7,695 nt of DNA from Oscillospiraceae bacterium (GCA_017939025.1 JAGBAI010000026.1:1-7695), one strand, 5' to 3'; shown: positions 1 to 6,524, counted from the first letter of the stretch. Notes: generated by a model not told the origin, from the sequence alone. Numbers and translations: made by a program.

Positions 1-692
1 GCAATGACAACCACCAAAATTACTGCATTGTTTTCCCAGGTGGCAGCGGCAAGGCTGCCCATAGTCCAGCTGACGACCTTACTGGCAGAATGGTCATTGT
101 GGGCAATATAAATGATAAAATTAGAGAACGCGCCGCTGATTGCAGACAGCGCAGAACCCGCCAGCAGCAGCTTTACCGAGTTTGCCCGTCCGCCAATATT
201 CGCCAGTCCGATGACTGCCATGGACATACCGAATGCACCAATAAAGGACATAACGCCAACATAGTTCGCTCCAAAGGCAGCACCGATTCCCAGCATCACT
301 GCCACCGTTGCGCCCAAAGACGCACCGGAGGAGATGCCAAGGATATAGGGATCAGCCAATGGATTTTTTACGATGGCCTGCATGATAACGCCGCTGATGG
401 AGAGGCCAATGCCGACAGCAGCGGCAAGCACCAGCCGGGGCAGCCGGATCAGCCAAACCACGTCGTGAATGGGCTCACCGGGAGACCATTCCTCAAGGAA
501 GGGCTGACCAAGAAAAATGTTGGCCAGCTCACAGCGAATAACATGGTACACATCGGAAACCGGCAAATCCATAGTGCCGAAGGTCACAGCCACCAGAATG
601 GACAATGCCAAACCGGCCATAAGCGCCAGAGTTGTAACGATATAAATCGGTTTCCCTTTCAGGAGACCCCGCTTGACAGTACCCGATTCCAT
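1..692 (-). CDS. FecCD-family ABC transporter permease (corrinoid/iron-siderophore type), partial
   Basis: This is the membrane subunit of a BtuC/FecCD-type importer in the cytoplasmic membrane. Only the first 230 residues are in the window, and the gene continues beyond the left edge. What is seen: a first hydrophobic segment at residues 17-40, the family motif LIRLPRLVLA (81-90) just before the second helix, and the hallmark NPLADPYILGISSGASLGA (110-128) at the start of the next helical pair. Further hydrophobic stretches lie at 129-165 and 173-195. The family is usually about 330-350 residues, so roughly two thirds is present. The ATG at 690-692 lies 9 bases after the stop of the binding protein gene, so the two are almost certainly co-transcribed under riboswitch 1. 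No clear ribosome binding site precedes this ATG, so translational coupling is likely; a later start at 618-620 would cut into the first helix. Its ATPase partner would be expected further left. Corrinoid specificity is inferred from the riboswitch, not from the protein. Confidence 0.93.
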   Translation of the reverse strand, partial: MESGTVKRGLLKGKPIYIVTTLALMAGLALSILVAVTFGTMDLPVSDVYHVIRCELANIFLGQPFLEEWSPGEPIHDVVWLIRLPRLVLAAAVGIGLSISGVIMQAIVKNPLADPYILGISSGASLGATVAVMLGIGAAFGANYVGVMSFIGAFGMSMAVIGLANIGGRANSVKLLLAGSALSAISGAFSNFIIYIAHNDHSASKVVSWTMGSLAAATWENNAVILVVVI

Positions 693-701
693 GCGAGGGT
701 T

Positions 702-1754
702 TTACTTAGCCAGCTCGGGATACATACCGGCGGCGAAGGTCTTGATACCGTCGATGGTACGGGGACCTGCGGCATACATATCGCCCAGCATGATCAGATG
801 GACACGGCCGTTCTGAACAGCGGACAGACTTGCCAGAGCGGGATCGCCCTGAATGACAGAGAGCTGATCGGCTTTAACAGTCTCGGGATCATCGCCTGCA
901 TAAGCCATATAAACAACGAAGATCACGTCGGGATCGCAGGCAATCAGGTCTTCCTTGCTCATCTCATTGCCCTCAGGCTTGACCAGCTCGCCGCCCAGAT
1001 GAACGACCATATCGCCTGCAAGGCTGGAAGCGCCGTAGTTGGTGATCTTACCACCCAGAGGCTCCAAAACAGCAACACGAACAGGTTCCTGGCCCGCAAC
1101 TGCTGCCAGCGTGTTGGCAACCTCGTCCTTCATTTCATTGACCAGAGCTTCTGCCTTGTCTTCCACGTTGAAGATCTTGCCAATATTCAGAATATCGGTG
1201 TACTCATTTTCCAGAGTACGGGCATGACCGCCGGGGCGGGTATTGCTGTTCATGTAAGTAGCGATACCCTTTCCATTCCAGTTGGAAACATCGCCCAGAG
1301 TCTTTTCACCAAACAGAGAACCCCAGGAGAAGATCATGTCGGGATCCAGCAAGGTAACGGTTTCCTTATTGGGAGCAAAGACGGACTCGTCATAGTTCAT
1401 TTTCTCGAAACCGGACTTCCACTCTTCCTTGACTTCGTTATCCAGACCGTAGGAAGCCAGAACGTGCTCTTCCAGGCCCAGAGCGATCATTGTCTCGATG
1501 CTGCCCTGGTAGACGGCAATGACTTTTTCAGGGGCCTTCTCAAAGGTGTAGGTAACTTCCTCGCCTGCGTAGTCATAGTTGATGATGGTTACAGGATAGT
1601 GGCTATCTTCAGCAGGAGCCGGTTCCTCAGTCTGAACGGCAGCGGTGACTTCAGGTACTTCAGCTTTGGAAGTTTCCTTGCTGCCGCATCCGGTCATACC
1701 CAGCAGCAGGCACATAGCGAGCAGCACAGACAGCAGTTTTGTGATTCGATTCAT
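702..1754 (-). CDS. ABC transporter substrate-binding lipoprotein, BtuF/FecB-like (Peripla_BP_2 type)
   Basis: This 350-residue extracytoplasmic binding lipoprotein captures ligand and delivers it to the permease encoded immediately downstream. It begins with a lipoprotein signal peptide: K6 in the n-region, a hydrophobic core, and a lipobox ending MTGC with the acylated cysteine at position 23. An Ala/Glu/Pro-rich linker follows to about residue 50. The rest shows the two-lobe pattern of family Peripla_BP_2: an N-terminal lobe opening with KVIAVYQGSIETMIALGL (78-95) and LLDPDMIFSW, a long linking helix around 190-215, and a C-terminal lobe with LIACDPDVIFVV and VQNGRVHLI. The start is well fixed by GGAGGAA at 1762-1768, 8-9 bases before the ATG. 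It is the first gene behind riboswitch 1 and its terminator, so B12 or a related corrinoid should repress it. A cobalamin, cobinamide or other metal-chelate ligand is inferred from that control; heme or a siderophore cannot be excluded from sequence alone. Confidence 0.93.
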   Translation of the reverse strand: MNRITKLLSVLLAMCLLLGMTGCGSKETSKAEVPEVTAAVQTEEPAPAEDSHYPVTIINYDYAGEEVTYTFEKAPEKVIAVYQGSIETMIALGLEEHVLASYGLDNEVKEEWKSGFEKMNYDESVFAPNKETVTLLDPDMIFSWGSLFGEKTLGDVSNWNGKGIATYMNSNTRPGGHARTLENEYTDILNIGKIFNVEDKAEALVNEMKDEVANTLAAVAGQEPVRVAVLEPLGGKITNYGASSLAGDMVVHLGGELVKPEGNEMSKEDLIACDPDVIFVVYMAYAGDDPETVKADQLSVIQGDPALASLSAVQNGRVHLIMLGDMYAAGPRTIDGIKTFAAGMYPELAK

Positions 1755-1761
1755 TTGTTAG

Positions 1762-1768
1762 TTCCTCC
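1762..1768 (-). promoter_or_regulatory. Ribosome binding site of the first binding lipoprotein gene
   Basis: On the minus strand this reads GGAGGAA, with 7 bases between it and the ATG at 1752-1754. It fixes the start of the 702-1754 gene and excludes longer in-frame readings that run back into the riboswitch leader. Confidence 0.85.
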
Positions 1769-1892
1769 AAAATTGTATTTTTTATACCATACACGGTACA
1801 AAATTCAAACACACGCATTGCTTTGGCAACTGGATGGTGCAAAGCATACAGAGCATAGGATACTGCCGATTTTGGCAGATGCAACTCGTTTG

Positions 1893-1935
1893 AAAAACAA
1901 AAAGGCTGCGGCAATCCAAAAGGACTGCCGCAGCC
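1893..1935 (-). terminator. Intrinsic terminator in the leader of unit 1 (riboswitch 1 expression platform)
   Basis: On the minus strand a 14-pair stem is formed by positions 1922-1935 and 1904-1917, with one G-U pair and a four-base loop at 1918-1921. It is GC-rich (GGCTGCGGCAG at its foot). A T-rich tail follows immediately, TTTTTGTTTTT, at 1893-1903. It lies about 65 bases after the riboswitch and 140 bases before the binding protein start, which is where an expression platform belongs. Ligand-bound riboswitch would be expected to let this stem form and stop transcription. This follows the usual mode of cobalamin riboswitches in Gram-positives. Confidence 0.92.
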
Positions 1936-2000
1936 GAATTTCTGCAAGTAAAACACAACCACCGACCCTAAACATCGAAGGTTGGCGGAAAAGTCACATC

Positions 2001-2190
2001 CAAGCAGGTCTCCTGACTTGCGCATCTTCAGCATCCACACCAGCCTTCTCAGGTTTTCCCCAATGACCGACTTTCGTCCTATGTGGTGCCTCCGCGCTTA
2101 CAGTGGCGGTACCGTTCCGGTTTCACACCGGATTCCCTATTCTCTGCTGAGCCATCACGCATCTCAGCAGCACTTAAATGCCTATGTAAT
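2001..2190 (-). promoter_or_regulatory. Cobalamin riboswitch 1 (AdoCbl-type aptamer, Rfam Cobalamin family)
   Basis: Read on the minus strand, the leader contains the landmarks of the cobalamin aptamer in order. The first is an 8-pair hairpin, CTGCTGAG/CTCAGCAG (2144-2170). Next is GGAATCCGGT leading into the CCGG...CCGG hairpin (2117-2131). Then comes the B12 box GCCACTGT (2100-2107), followed by the GGACGAAAGTCGGTCATTGG region. The characteristic 3' element AAGTCAGGAGACCTGCTT ends near 2002. Its 3' end sits directly upstream of the terminator at 1893-1935, and its 5' end falls at the predicted transcription start. It should repress the binding protein and permease genes when corrinoid is plentiful. 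The outer boundaries are approximate, and ligand preference (adenosyl- versus methyl- or hydroxocobalamin) is not settled here. Confidence 0.95.
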
Positions 2191-2197
2191 TATCAAT

Positions 2198-2226
2198 AGA
2201 ATAATACTGATTGTACGATTTGTCAA
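2198..2226 (-). promoter_or_regulatory. Sigma-A type promoter of unit 1
   Basis: On the minus strand a perfect -35 box TTGACA (2221-2226) is followed after exactly 17 bases by TATTCT (2198-2203), a 4-of-6 match to the -10 consensus. The predicted start of transcription is near 2191, just ahead of the first riboswitch helix. It begins only 37 bases after the cbiL stop codon, and no terminator is visible in that gap. Confidence 0.8.
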
Positions 2227-2263
2227 GATAATGGAATCTTTTTTGTATTATGACGTGCAGAGT

Positions 2264-2947
2264 TTATGGACGGATCAGAACGGTAGAGAAATAGCTTTGG
2301 ATATCCTCGTCTGTAATTTTATGGATGCTTTGGCTGGGAAGTCCGCAGTCAGATACGATTGAGGTTTTCTTTTCCAGTCCCCGCTCAGCAATGGCAGTAC
2401 GCAGTTCCGGGAGCGCTTTGGTGCTTTTCATCAGCACCTTGCCACCGGGAGTATCCAGCGCATTCTCCAGATTGGTATAGGAACCGGGGAAAATGCTTAA
2501 GGGCAGCGTAGCTTCTGTCAGACTCTGCCCCAATAATGCGGCACAGGCGCAGAAGCTGGTAACGCCGGGGATCATTTCACAGGGGAAGCCGGCCTTTTTT
2601 ACTTCCTCCGCAATATAGCAGTAGGTGCTGTATACAGACACATCACCGAGATTCAGCAGCGCCACATCTTTCCCTTGCTGTAAATGCTCTGTGAGAATAG
2701 CGGCATTTTCCCGGTACTGTGCCCGGAGTGTATCAGCATCCCGAACCATGCGGTGATCCAGATAGAGAATCTCCTTGCCATTTAAATCCATTGCCTGCCG
2801 GGCGATATCCAGCGCCAGGGTCTTGGTTCCGCCGGTTCTGGGGACGGCAATGACCGGACATTTTTCCATCGTCCGCAAGGCTTTCAGCGTGATCAGCTCC
2901 GGATCACCGGGGCCGACGCTGACACCATAGAGAATTCCATACTCCAT
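2264..2947 (-). CDS. cbiL: Cobalt-precorrin-2 / precorrin-2 C20-methyltransferase
   Basis: This 227-residue cytoplasmic enzyme of the SAM-dependent tetrapyrrole methylase family transfers a methyl group to C20 of cobalt-factor II/precorrin-2 in corrin ring synthesis. Seen: the N-terminal family signature GVSVGPGDPELITLKAL (8-24), where the glycine-rich loop helps form the active site; the second motif LNLGDVSVYSTY (98-109); and PGVTSFCACAALLGQSL (127-143), part of the SAM-binding cleft. A KVLMKSTKALPEL stretch (170-182) is typical of the CbiL/CobI branch rather than CbiF or CbiH. Length matches the family (about 220-240). I chose the ATG at 2945-2947 because AAGGA lies 8 bases upstream. An ATG at 2954-2956 overlapping the cbiK stop would have its AAGG directly abutting the start, and a longer frame reaching 3073 runs antisense-like through cbiK's end. 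Last gene of unit 2; with cbiK upstream, the cobalt-early (anaerobic) role is favoured over CobI. Confidence 0.93.
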   Translation of the reverse strand: MEYGILYGVSVGPGDPELITLKALRTMEKCPVIAVPRTGGTKTLALDIARQAMDLNGKEILYLDHRMVRDADTLRAQYRENAAILTEHLQQGKDVALLNLGDVSVYSTYCYIAEEVKKAGFPCEMIPGVTSFCACAALLGQSLTEATLPLSIFPGSYTNLENALDTPGGKVLMKSTKALPELRTAIAERGLEKKTSIVSDCGLPSQSIHKITDEDIQSYFSTVLIRP

Positions 2948-2952
2948 AGATT

Positions 2953-3729
2953 TCATCCTTCCATACATTCCCGCAGATGCCGCAGATAGATTCTCCGTAC
3001 CTGCCGGGATTCCCCCAAGCCAGCCAGAACATAGCTGACTTCCAAACCGGTTGCGGCGCACTGGCTCCTCCAACTGTCCTCTTCGTCGCCTGCCATGTCA
3101 TTCATGGCATGTTCACCGGCAACCAGCATCAGAGGAACCAATTTCACCTTCTGATAGCCCTCTTTCCGAATCCTCTCCAACACCGGCTCAAACTGGGGAT
3201 ACCCCTCTACCGTTGCCACAAAGATGTTGCCTGCACCCATTTCTTTCAGAATATAGGCCATAGCGGGGTAAATGTGGTTAGCGAAATGCCCGGTGCCATG
3301 CCCCATGAGCAGCATGGCTTCTTTTTCCTGTAAGGGATAGGCTTCCTTCAGAAAAACAGATACTTCCTCCACATCCTCAGTGCCATACAGCAGAGGTTTT
3401 GCTACAGCCAGCTTCTGGAAACTTGCTGCAAAAGGAGCAAGGAAATCCAGCAGCTTGTGGTATTCCTCGCCGGGCAGCAGGTGTGTGGGCAGAATGATTA
3501 CCTGCGTGAATCCCTCTTCCCGCAGGTGCTCCATAGCCTGGGGGACGTTATCCACATGGATGCCCCGCTCTTCCAGGCGGCGCATGACGATGGTACTGGT
3601 GAAGGCGCGGCGCACGATCCAATCGGGGAAGGCGGCGGCGACCTCATTCTCTACAGCTTCAATATTTTTCTTCCGGGTCTCGTCCTTGGTGGTGCCGAAG
3701 CTGACAACCAGAATCGCGTTCTTACTCAT
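2953..3729 (-). CDS. cbiK: Sirohydrochlorin cobaltochelatase, anaerobic CbiK type
   Basis: This 258-residue enzyme inserts Co2+ into sirohydrochlorin, the first committed step of oxygen-independent cobalamin synthesis. Its length is close to the ~264 residues of the Salmonella enzyme. Seen: the N-terminal AILVVSFGTTKDETRKKNI (5-23) typical of CbiK. H144 in LMGHGTGHFANHIYPAM and H207 in LVAGEHAMNDMAGDEEDSW correspond to the two metal-binding histidines of the family, and E175 in ATVEGYP to the accompanying acidic residue. The two-domain class II chelatase fold is implied by the repeated hydrophobic/charged pattern. No signal peptide is visible, so it is likely cytoplasmic, unlike the exported CbiK variants of some sulfate reducers. 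Its AGGAGG (3735-3740) overlaps the TAG stop of the ATPase gene, pointing to coupled translation. Downstream, cbiL begins 5 bases after its stop. Repression by riboswitch 2 is inferred from operon position. Confidence 0.96.
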   Translation of the reverse strand: MSKNAILVVSFGTTKDETRKKNIEAVENEVAAAFPDWIVRRAFTSTIVMRRLEERGIHVDNVPQAMEHLREEGFTQVIILPTHLLPGEEYHKLLDFLAPFAASFQKLAVAKPLLYGTEDVEEVSVFLKEAYPLQEKEAMLLMGHGTGHFANHIYPAMAYILKEMGAGNIFVATVEGYPQFEPVLERIRKEGYQKVKLVPLMLVAGEHAMNDMAGDEEDSWRSQCAATGLEVSYVLAGLGESRQVRRIYLRHLRECMEG

Positions 3730-3734
3730 AATAA

Positions 3735-3740
3735 CCTCCT
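3735..3740 (-). promoter_or_regulatory. Ribosome binding site of cbiK, overlapping the ATPase stop codon
   Basis: The minus strand reads TAGGAGG, in which TAG is the stop of the upstream ATPase gene and AGGAGG is the Shine-Dalgarno sequence five bases before the cbiK ATG. The arrangement supports translation coupling and fixes the start at 3727-3729. Confidence 0.85.
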
Positions 3741-4500
3741 ATATGGGTCTGAAATAATATTGTACGCCGTCCGCTGTTTCCATGCGGCCTGCGTGAATTT
3801 TGAAAATCTCCTCCATGAAACCGCTTTTGTAAACATTCTGGGGGGATGCACAGATGCGGATGCTGCCTTTGTCCATCAGGATCACCTGGTCGGAATATTC
3901 CAGGGCCAGATCCAACTCGTGGAGTACCATGATGACGGTCTTGCCAGAGGCTTTCATCTGCTGTGCCAAACGGATCACATCGAATTTGTGGGAAATGTCT
4001 AAGTAGCTGGTTGGCTCGTCCATCAGAACAATGGGTGTCCCCTGGGCCAGCAGCATGGCAATGTAGACCTTCTGCCGCTCACCGCCGGAGAGGGTGGCGA
4101 CGCTGCGCTTGCACAGGTGGGTAACGCCTGCCCATTCCATAGCCTCCCGGGCGGCTTTTTTGTCCTCCTCCCGGTAGCGGCGGGGATAGCCCATATAGGG
4201 GAAACGTCCGTGAAGCACCAGACTTTCAGCACGGATATTGGCGGGATTTCTTGTCTGAGGCAAAAAGGATACGGTTTTTGCCAGCTCGTTGGCGGTCATG
4301 GAGGCAATGGCAGTGCCGTTAAGGCATACTTCTCCGCTGTAGGGCTTATGCAGTCCGCTGATGATACGAAGCAGAGTGGATTTTCCACAGCCGTTGGGGC
4401 CGATGATGGTGGTGATAGATTGATCCGGGATCATCAGAGAAAGGTCAGACAGCTGCCTTTCCCCATCGTATCCACCGGAGATATTGCGAAGCTCAATCAT
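3739..4500 (-). CDS. ABC transporter ATP-binding protein, FecE/BtuD-like
   Basis: This 253-residue cytoplasmic ATPase powers the importer formed with the permease encoded just upstream. All nucleotide-binding motifs are intact: Walker A GPNGCGKST (34-42), Q-loop glutamine Q82 in FLPQT, ABC signature LSGGERQK (137-144), Walker B IVLMDEP (157-163) with catalytic E162, D-loop SYLD, and switch histidine H194 in MVLHELDLAL. The HGRFPYMG segment (97-104) before the signature is typical of the iron-siderophore/heme/B12 class of ATPases. The start ATG (4498-4500) overlaps the permease stop by 8 bases and has AGGAGGA 10 bases upstream at 4511-4517. The stop overlaps the ribosome binding site of cbiK. 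Corrinoid or related substrate is inferred from the riboswitch and the cbi neighbours. It may also serve the second permease if that unit lacks its own ATPase, which cannot be judged here. Confidence 0.95.
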   Translation of the reverse strand: MIELRNISGGYDGERQLSDLSLMIPDQSITTIIGPNGCGKSTLLRIISGLHKPYSGEVCLNGTAIASMTANELAKTVSFLPQTRNPANIRAESLVLHGRFPYMGYPRRYREEDKKAAREAMEWAGVTHLCKRSVATLSGGERQKVYIAMLLAQGTPIVLMDEPTSYLDISHKFDVIRLAQQMKASGKTVIMVLHELDLALEYSDQVILMDKGSIRICASPQNVYKSGFMEEIFKIHAGRMETADGVQYYFRPI

Positions 4501-5512
4501 TGCTGCTGCGTCCTCCTTTCTTGCGGATCAGCAGCCACAGGAAGAAGGGGCCGCCTAAGTAAGACATGATGATTCCCACGGGAATCTCGTACGGGGCAAA
4601 CAGAACTCTTGCCAATACATCGCACAGCAGCACAAACGTGCCGCCTGCCAGAGCCGATACAGGAAGCAGCCGCTTGCTTTCTCCCTCCACCAGGAATCGG
4701 GCTGCATGGGGTACGATCAAACCCACAAAGCCCAGCAGACCGCAGAAGCTCACAGCGGCACCGGCCAGCATGGCGGCGGTCAGCAGCAGCCAAAACCGGT
4801 AACGTTTTGTGTTCAGACCAAGGGAACGGGCAGTCTCTTCGCCCAAAGCCAACACGTCCATTTCGTTGCACAGAAAGAAGGCCAGGATCAGTCCAACGGC
4901 GATATAAACAGCAGGAAGATACAGCTTCTCCATTGCCGCGTTTTCCAGCGTGCCGATGCGGAAAGCACTGATCCCCATCAGAGCGTCAGGAACCAAAGTT
5001 ACGATGGTATCGATTCCGGCAGAGAGGATGTTGCTGACGGCAATGCCAGCCAGCACCAGGGTGATTCGGGAGGCTCCGGTAGCTCGTGCTACAGAGTAAA
5101 TCAACAGCATGGCACCCAAGGCGCCCAGAAAAGCGCCGGTGGTCATAATGCCGGGAACACCGGGCAGGAATGCCGCACAAACAACAGCAGCCAGACCTGC
5201 GCCGGAATTGACACCGATCAGATTCGGGCCAGCCAGGGGATTTCCCATGACAGACTGGATGATGGCTCCGGAACTGGCCAGAGCCACACCTGCCAGAGCA
5301 GCAGCCAGCGTCCGGGGCAGACGTACATGAAGCAGGATTCTGCGGATCGCATCATTGGATGGGGCACTGAGAAGATCCTGTAAAGTCAAAGGTACCGACC
5401 CAAACAGGAGACTTGCGATGACCGCCAGAAAAAAGGTTATGGTAAAGAAGAGCAGAACAACACCGTATCCCGGTTTATTTCGTCCCGTAAAGAATTTCGG
5501 CAAGCATTTCAT
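4493..5512 (-). CDS. FecCD/BtuC-family ABC transporter permease
   Basis: This complete 339-residue permease is the channel subunit of the unit 2 importer, expected to dimerise in the membrane and bind two ATPases. Seen: about ten hydrophobic segments, starting at residues 17-38; RLPRTLAAALAG (64-75); the family hallmark NPLAGPNLIGVNSGAGL (91-107); the coupling-helix region LALGEETARSLGLN (221-234), which contacts the ATPase; GFVGLIVPHAAR (261-272); and the C-terminal EIPVGIIMSYLGGPFFLWLL (309-328). The start ATG (5510-5512) lies inside the 3' end of the binding protein gene, a 38-base overlap. It is preceded by a G-run, GGGGGGAAAG, at 5515-5524, a plausible though not ideal ribosome binding site. 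No later ATG keeps the first helix. It is paralogous to the permease at 1-692 but clearly diverged, for example AGPNLIGVN in place of ADPYILGIS, which hints at different partners or ligands. Confidence 0.95.
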   Translation of the reverse strand: MKCLPKFFTGRNKPGYGVVLLFFTITFFLAVIASLLFGSVPLTLQDLLSAPSNDAIRRILLHVRLPRTLAAALAGVALASSGAIIQSVMGNPLAGPNLIGVNSGAGLAAVVCAAFLPGVPGIMTTGAFLGALGAMLLIYSVARATGASRITLVLAGIAVSNILSAGIDTIVTLVPDALMGISAFRIGTLENAAMEKLYLPAVYIAVGLILAFFLCNEMDVLALGEETARSLGLNTKRYRFWLLLTAAMLAGAAVSFCGLLGFVGLIVPHAARFLVEGESKRLLPVSALAGGTFVLLCDVLARVLFAPYEIPVGIIMSYLGGPFFLWLLIRKKGGRSSND

Positions 5513-6401
5513 AGCTTTCCCCCCAGCGGTTGTTTGGTTTGTAGTGGAACAGGTTCCTGGGCAGCACGATGTATCTGCCGTTCTTCACAGCGGATAATTC
5601 TCCCCAGGCGGGATTGGACTGGAGACTTTCTGCCAGCGTCTTTTCCGCCGCTTCTGTAGAAGCTCCCTGGGTAGTCACGAAGATGAAGTCCGGGTCTTCC
5701 CGAATGATGGCTTCCATACTTAAACTTTCCAGAAGACTGTCATCGCTGTCCGCAATGTTGCGGCAGCCCAGGTCTTTCAGCATGGCTCCGGTCATGGTAT
5801 TGGAATTTTTGGCTTTTGCACCGGTGGAGTAGGCACGGATGAAGAGAACACTGGGCGCATCCTTGCCTGCGGTTCTGGAAATCACATCATCGATCTGTTC
5901 CTGAATGGAAAGACCGTTTTTTTCATAGCAGTCCGGACGGTTTGTGATGTCCGTGCAGATTTTCAGCATGGTTAAGTAGTCTTCAAAGGTCTCTATGGAA
6001 AAATAGGCAGTCGTCATGCCCGCATTTTCCAATGTGGAACGAAGCGCCACATGCTCTGCGATTTTTGCGTTTAAGATCACAAAATCCACACCGGATAAGA
6101 TCATCGTTTCCACATCGGGGGATTTCACGGTGCCGAGATTGATGACTTCCTCGCTGGGTTCGATGCCCCGCTCGGAGTAAGCGTCCTCCGTCAGTGCCGT
6201 AAGGGTCCCACCGGCCAAGAGCCAGGTTTCCGCATTGCTTCCGCCGATGGCTGCCACATGCTCCGCAGTCCGGACGGTAACGGTATAACCAAGCGCATCT
6301 TCAAACTGATAAAGAACCCCGTTTCCTTCGGCAGTTTCCGCTTCACAGCCTGTCATTAGAAACAGCATTGCCGCAAGAAAAATTGAGAAGATTTTTTTCA
6401 T
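5475..6401 (-). CDS. ABC transporter substrate-binding lipoprotein, BtuF/FecB-like
   Basis: This 308-residue binding lipoprotein is the first full-size gene of unit 2. It has a short lysine start (MKKIF), a hydrophobic core and a lipobox LMTGC, with lipidation at C19. The mature part shows the Peripla_BP_2 layout: VTVRTAEHVAAIGGSNAETWLLAGG (about 40-64), VETMILSGVDFVILNAKIAEH, a central helix near residues 140-175, and a second lobe with IIREDPDFIFVTTQG and LSAVKNGRYIVLP. It is shorter than, and only weakly similar to, the other binding protein at 702-1754, so ligand or affinity may differ. AGGAGG at 6408-6413 lies 6 bases before the ATG and fixes the start. Its 3' end overlaps the permease gene. 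Expression should be controlled by riboswitch 2 and the terminator at 6594-6640. The binding of a corrinoid, or a precursor used by CbiK/CbiL, is inferred from context. Confidence 0.93.
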   Translation of the reverse strand: MKKIFSIFLAAMLFLMTGCEAETAEGNGVLYQFEDALGYTVTVRTAEHVAAIGGSNAETWLLAGGTLTALTEDAYSERGIEPSEEVINLGTVKSPDVETMILSGVDFVILNAKIAEHVALRSTLENAGMTTAYFSIETFEDYLTMLKICTDITNRPDCYEKNGLSIQEQIDDVISRTAGKDAPSVLFIRAYSTGAKAKNSNTMTGAMLKDLGCRNIADSDDSLLESLSMEAIIREDPDFIFVTTQGASTEAAEKTLAESLQSNPAWGELSAVKNGRYIVLPRNLFHYKPNNRWGESYEMLAEILYGTK

Positions 6402-6407
6402 AACAGT

Positions 6408-6413
6408 CCTCCT
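6408..6413 (-). promoter_or_regulatory. Ribosome binding site of the second binding lipoprotein gene, in a small hairpin loop
   Basis: The minus strand carries AGGAGG six bases before the ATG at 6399-6401. The flanking bases form a 5-pair inverted repeat, AACAG (6412-6416, read on minus) and CTGTT (6402-6406), that would place GAGGA in the loop. The stem is short and its effect is uncertain, but the site clearly sets the gene start. Confidence 0.8.
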
Positions 6414-6420
6414 GTTGGTT

Positions 6421-6459
6421 TCAATCTAGAAATAAGGGAAGAACAGAATCCGTGCTCAT
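6421..6459 (-). CDS. Possible 12-residue leader peptide upstream of the second binding protein gene
   Basis: A short ORF encoding MSTDSVLPLFLD starts at the ATG 6457-6459 and ends at TGA 6421-6423. It has a better ribosome binding site than most genes here: AGGAGG at 6466-6471 with 6 bases of spacing. It lies between the unit 2 terminator and the binding protein gene, and its stop is 19 bases before the next ATG. Such spacing would allow translational coupling. The peptide has no recognisable regulatory codon run and I know no family for it. It may be a true leader peptide, or only the start of a gene that has been lost. No counterpart with a ribosome binding site is visible in the unit 1 leader. 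Confidence 0.4.
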   Translation of the reverse strand: MSTDSVLPLFLD

Positions 6460-6489
6460 TATGATCCTCCTATTAAAAAACAAAGCATT

Positions 6490-6524
6490 GCGGGTACCGG
6501 AACCTTGCCGGCACCGATACCCGC
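6490..6524 (-). other. Strong hairpin in the unit 2 leader, downstream of the terminator
   Basis: GCGGGTA (6490-6496) and TACCCGC (6518-6524) form a perfect 7-pair stem, extended by three more GC pairs after one mismatch. On the minus strand the only T-run, TTTTTT, comes about ten bases after the stem, which is too far for a good intrinsic terminator. It lies about 20 bases before the AGGAGG of the leader ORF. It could be an mRNA-stabilising or weak attenuating element; unit 1 has no equivalent. Confidence 0.45.

Noticed and set aside
1819..1846. Inverted repeat TGCTTTG/CAAAGCA in the unit 1 leader
   Set aside because: Seven pairs with a 14-base loop, no T-run and no counterpart in unit 2. 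Chance is a sufficient explanation.
1660..2040. Minus-strand 126-codon ORF over the unit 1 leader
   Set aside because: It starts inside the riboswitch, passes through the terminator stem and overlaps the binding protein start in another frame. It has no ribosome binding site and no recognisable protein.
90..2066. Plus-strand 658-codon open frame
   Set aside because: It runs antisense across the permease, the binding protein gene, the terminator and the riboswitch. Its translation is low-complexity, rich in His, Gln and Asn with no domain, while the minus strand gives clear proteins. It is a shadow frame.
2948..3073. Longer N-terminus for cbiL, starting at 3073
   Set aside because: The extra 42 residues lie inside the cbiK coding region and resemble no CbiL. 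The family signature starts at the ATG 2945-2947, which has its own AAGGA.
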